Shown here: piece after piece, positions 62,815 through 64,000 of the stretch
Layout: the number at the start of each line of letters is the position of its first letter
Numbering within the stretch: the stretch's first letter is position 1
Assembly: GCF_900605495.1 (NCBI RefSeq)
Contig: NZ_LR027602.1
Location: forward strand, 731,797-795,796
Reading direction: 5' to 3'
DNA from: Bacilliculturomica massiliensis
Lineage (GTDB): Bacteria; Bacillota; Clostridia; Peptostreptococcales; Anaerovoracaceae
Length of the DNA: 64,000 nucleotides
Notes under the pieces: model-generated
Told to the model about the DNA's origin: nothing
The model's database searches: none
What the model saw: the letters and a program-made list of their open reading frames with translations, nothing else
Made by a program: the position numbers and the translations under genes

Positions 62815-64000
62815 TATTTCTTACCTCCTTCCGCCTTTTCGGCCTCAGCTTTGGCCGCCTCAGCCTTGGCAGCCTCCGCTCTCGCGGCCGCGGCCAGCTT
62901 ATTCTTTGCCAGTTTATTGATGAAACTCAGCTGTTTTCTGGCAGGACATACATAAGTACAGCAGCCGCATTCCATACAGGCTGATGCATGATATTTCTTC
63001 AGGGCGTCCAGATCGTCGCGCTCGTAAGCCTTGTGGATCGCGGTGGGCATCAGATTCATGGGACACGCTCTCACGCAGCGTCCGCAGTTGATGCAGGCGG
63101 TCTCCTCGTTGATCTGAGCGAAGGAGTCGTCGAAGGCCAGAATGGCGTTGTTGCCCTTGAGAATGGACATGTCGTCGTTGGGGATCGCTTTACCCATCAT
63201 CGGTCCGCCCATGATGATCTTCTTGGGTTCGCCGGTGAAGCCGCCGCAGAAGTCGATCACATCCTGAATGGGAGTACCGATGAGAACTTCCACATTTTTC
63301 GGTTCCTTGACCACATTTCCGTCAACGGTCAGACTCTTGGATATCAGGGGCATACCGGTCTCCAGGTATTCTTCGATCTTCAGAACGGAGTTGACGTTGG
63401 AGACGATAACGCCCACCTCGGCGGGCAGCTTGCCGGCCAGCAGGTGTTTTCCGGTGGTCTCGTAGATGATCACACGCTCCGCGCCCTGCGGGTACTGCTG
63501 GGACAGCTCGTGCACTTCGATCTCCGGGGAATCTTTCAGCAGTTCCTTAAACTTGGCAATGGCGTCGGGCTTGTTGCCCTCGATGCCGATGATGCCCTTT
63601 TTCAGGTTCAGGAAATGCATGATATGTTTCACACCGTTGATGATCTGTTCGGCGGATTCGAGCATGGTGCGGTGGTCGACCGTTATGTACGGTTCGCATT
63701 CCGCTCCGTTCAGGATGAGGGTATCTACCTCTTCCGGATTTCTGGGGTTGTACTTAATGTGCGTAGGGAAGCCGGCTCCGCCCAGGCCGACGACGCCGCT
63801 GGCGCGAACAGCCTTGAGGAATTCGTCCTTGTTGGTCACAACAGGGGCCGCTACGGTCTCCGCGGCTTCCTGCTTACCGTCAAGCGTAATAACGATATTG
63901 GTGTCCACACGGCCCATGAGCGTCATCCGCTTTTCGATAGCGGTTACTTCTCCGGATACACTGGAGTGTATCGGAGCGCAGACCGGAGCAGCGTTGTCTC
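62814..64000 (-). CDS. rnfC: Rnf complex subunit C, 5' end beyond the window
   Basis: 395 codons visible; the reading frame runs through the right edge. The N-terminal visible part (APIHSSVSGEVTAIEKR) is the barrel-sandwich domain. GLGGAGFPTHIKY and the SLBB region form the NADH/FMN site. CINCGRCVRACPMN and CMECGCCTYVCPAR bind two [4Fe-4S] clusters. The tail repeats AAKAEA (ending EKAEGGKK), similar in style to the RnfB tail. It passes electrons to NAD. First gene of rnfCDGEAB; the promoter is outside the window. Confidence 0.97.
   Translation of the reverse strand, partial: DNAAPVCAPIHSSVSGEVTAIEKRMTLMGRVDTNIVITLDGKQEAAETVAAPVVTNKDEFLKAVRASGVVGLGGAGFPTHIKYNPRNPEEVDTLILNGAECEPYITVDHRTMLESAEQIINGVKHIMHFLNLKKGIIGIEGNKPDAIAKFKELLKDSPEIEVHELSQQYPQGAERVIIYETTGKHLLAGKLPAEVGVIVSNVNSVLKIEEYLETGMPLISKSLTVDGNVVKEPKNVEVLIGTPIQDVIDFCGGFTGEPKKIIMGGPMMGKAIPNDDMSILKGNNAILAFDDSFAQINEETACINCGRCVRACPMNLMPTAIHKAYERDDLDALKKYHASACMECGCCTYVCPARKQLSFINKLAKNKLAAAARAEAAKAEAAKAEAEKAEGGKK

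Overview
The window reads as chromosomal DNA of a GC-rich (roughly 55%) anaerobic Clostridia member, probably a gut Lachnospiraceae or Anaerovoracaceae-type organism. Support comes from a complete CDGEAB-order Rnf operon, S-layer-homology (SLH) surface proteins, many small [4Fe-4S] proteins, a CD3324-family protein, strong AGGAGG ribosome sites, clean sigma-A type promoters and short U-tract terminators. The genus is an inference; no rRNA or tRNA gene is visible to fix it.

Layout. 1-535: 5' part of a tyrosine recombinase, the edge of a possible mobile element. 0.8-9.4 kb: a three-gene phosphorelay (BvgS-like hybrid kinase, a 1755-residue hybrid kinase fused to a c-di-GMP phosphodiesterase domain, and an HPt protein). 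9.5-16.8 kb: housekeeping and stress genes (MFS exporter, ferritin-like protein, ferredoxin-nitroreductase, DUF362 ferredoxin protein, O6-alkylguanine methyltransferase, endonuclease IV, a CD3324-family protein, a Vat/CatB-like acetyltransferase). 16.9-24.9 kb: isoleucine/valine biosynthesis (ilvA; ilvB-ilvN, ilvC, ilvD) with a DUF815 ATPase gene between ilvA and ilvD. 25.3-28.6 kb: an AlkD-like repair gene carrying an in-frame 33-bp minisatellite, an HTH/membrane-protein pair, and a PD-(D/E)XK-like protein of unknown role. 29.5-34.4 kb: potABCD polyamine transporter with a long structured leader and an HTH regulator. 34.7-39.9 kb: an unknown gene, the Gx-transporter / NusG-II / ApbE cluster, an Mrp ATPase and a TSUP permease. 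40.9-57.4 kb: two SLH surface proteins (one about 2884 residues) flanking two two-component systems. 59-64 kb: rnfCDGEAB, with rnfC running off the right edge.

How parts fit together. ApbE (36.5 kb) covalently attaches FMN to the threonine motif of RnfG and related subunits encoded at 58.9-64 kb. The Gx-transporter and NusG-II genes beside apbE belong to the same widespread Rnf-associated set. Rnf would supply the ion gradient and reduced ferredoxin balance that the ferredoxin-type oxidoreductases rely on. The two-component pairs between the SLH genes are well placed to control the cell surface.

Most unusual signal. Three intergenic loci (28786-28954, 40418-40586 and, inverted, 58242-58410) carry the same 169-bp AT-rich architecture: three 36-bp modules of the form TAGGYGA-N22-TCRCCTA, separated by exactly 46 and 15 bp, with sequence between the heptamers largely diverged. 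All three lie inside GC-rich, minisatellite-filled non-coding islands. I do not recognise this element. A second notable signal is the potA leader, where the Shine-Dalgarno region is sequestered by a perfect 10-bp pairing that closes a three-way junction, with a possible pseudoknot: a candidate regulatory RNA.
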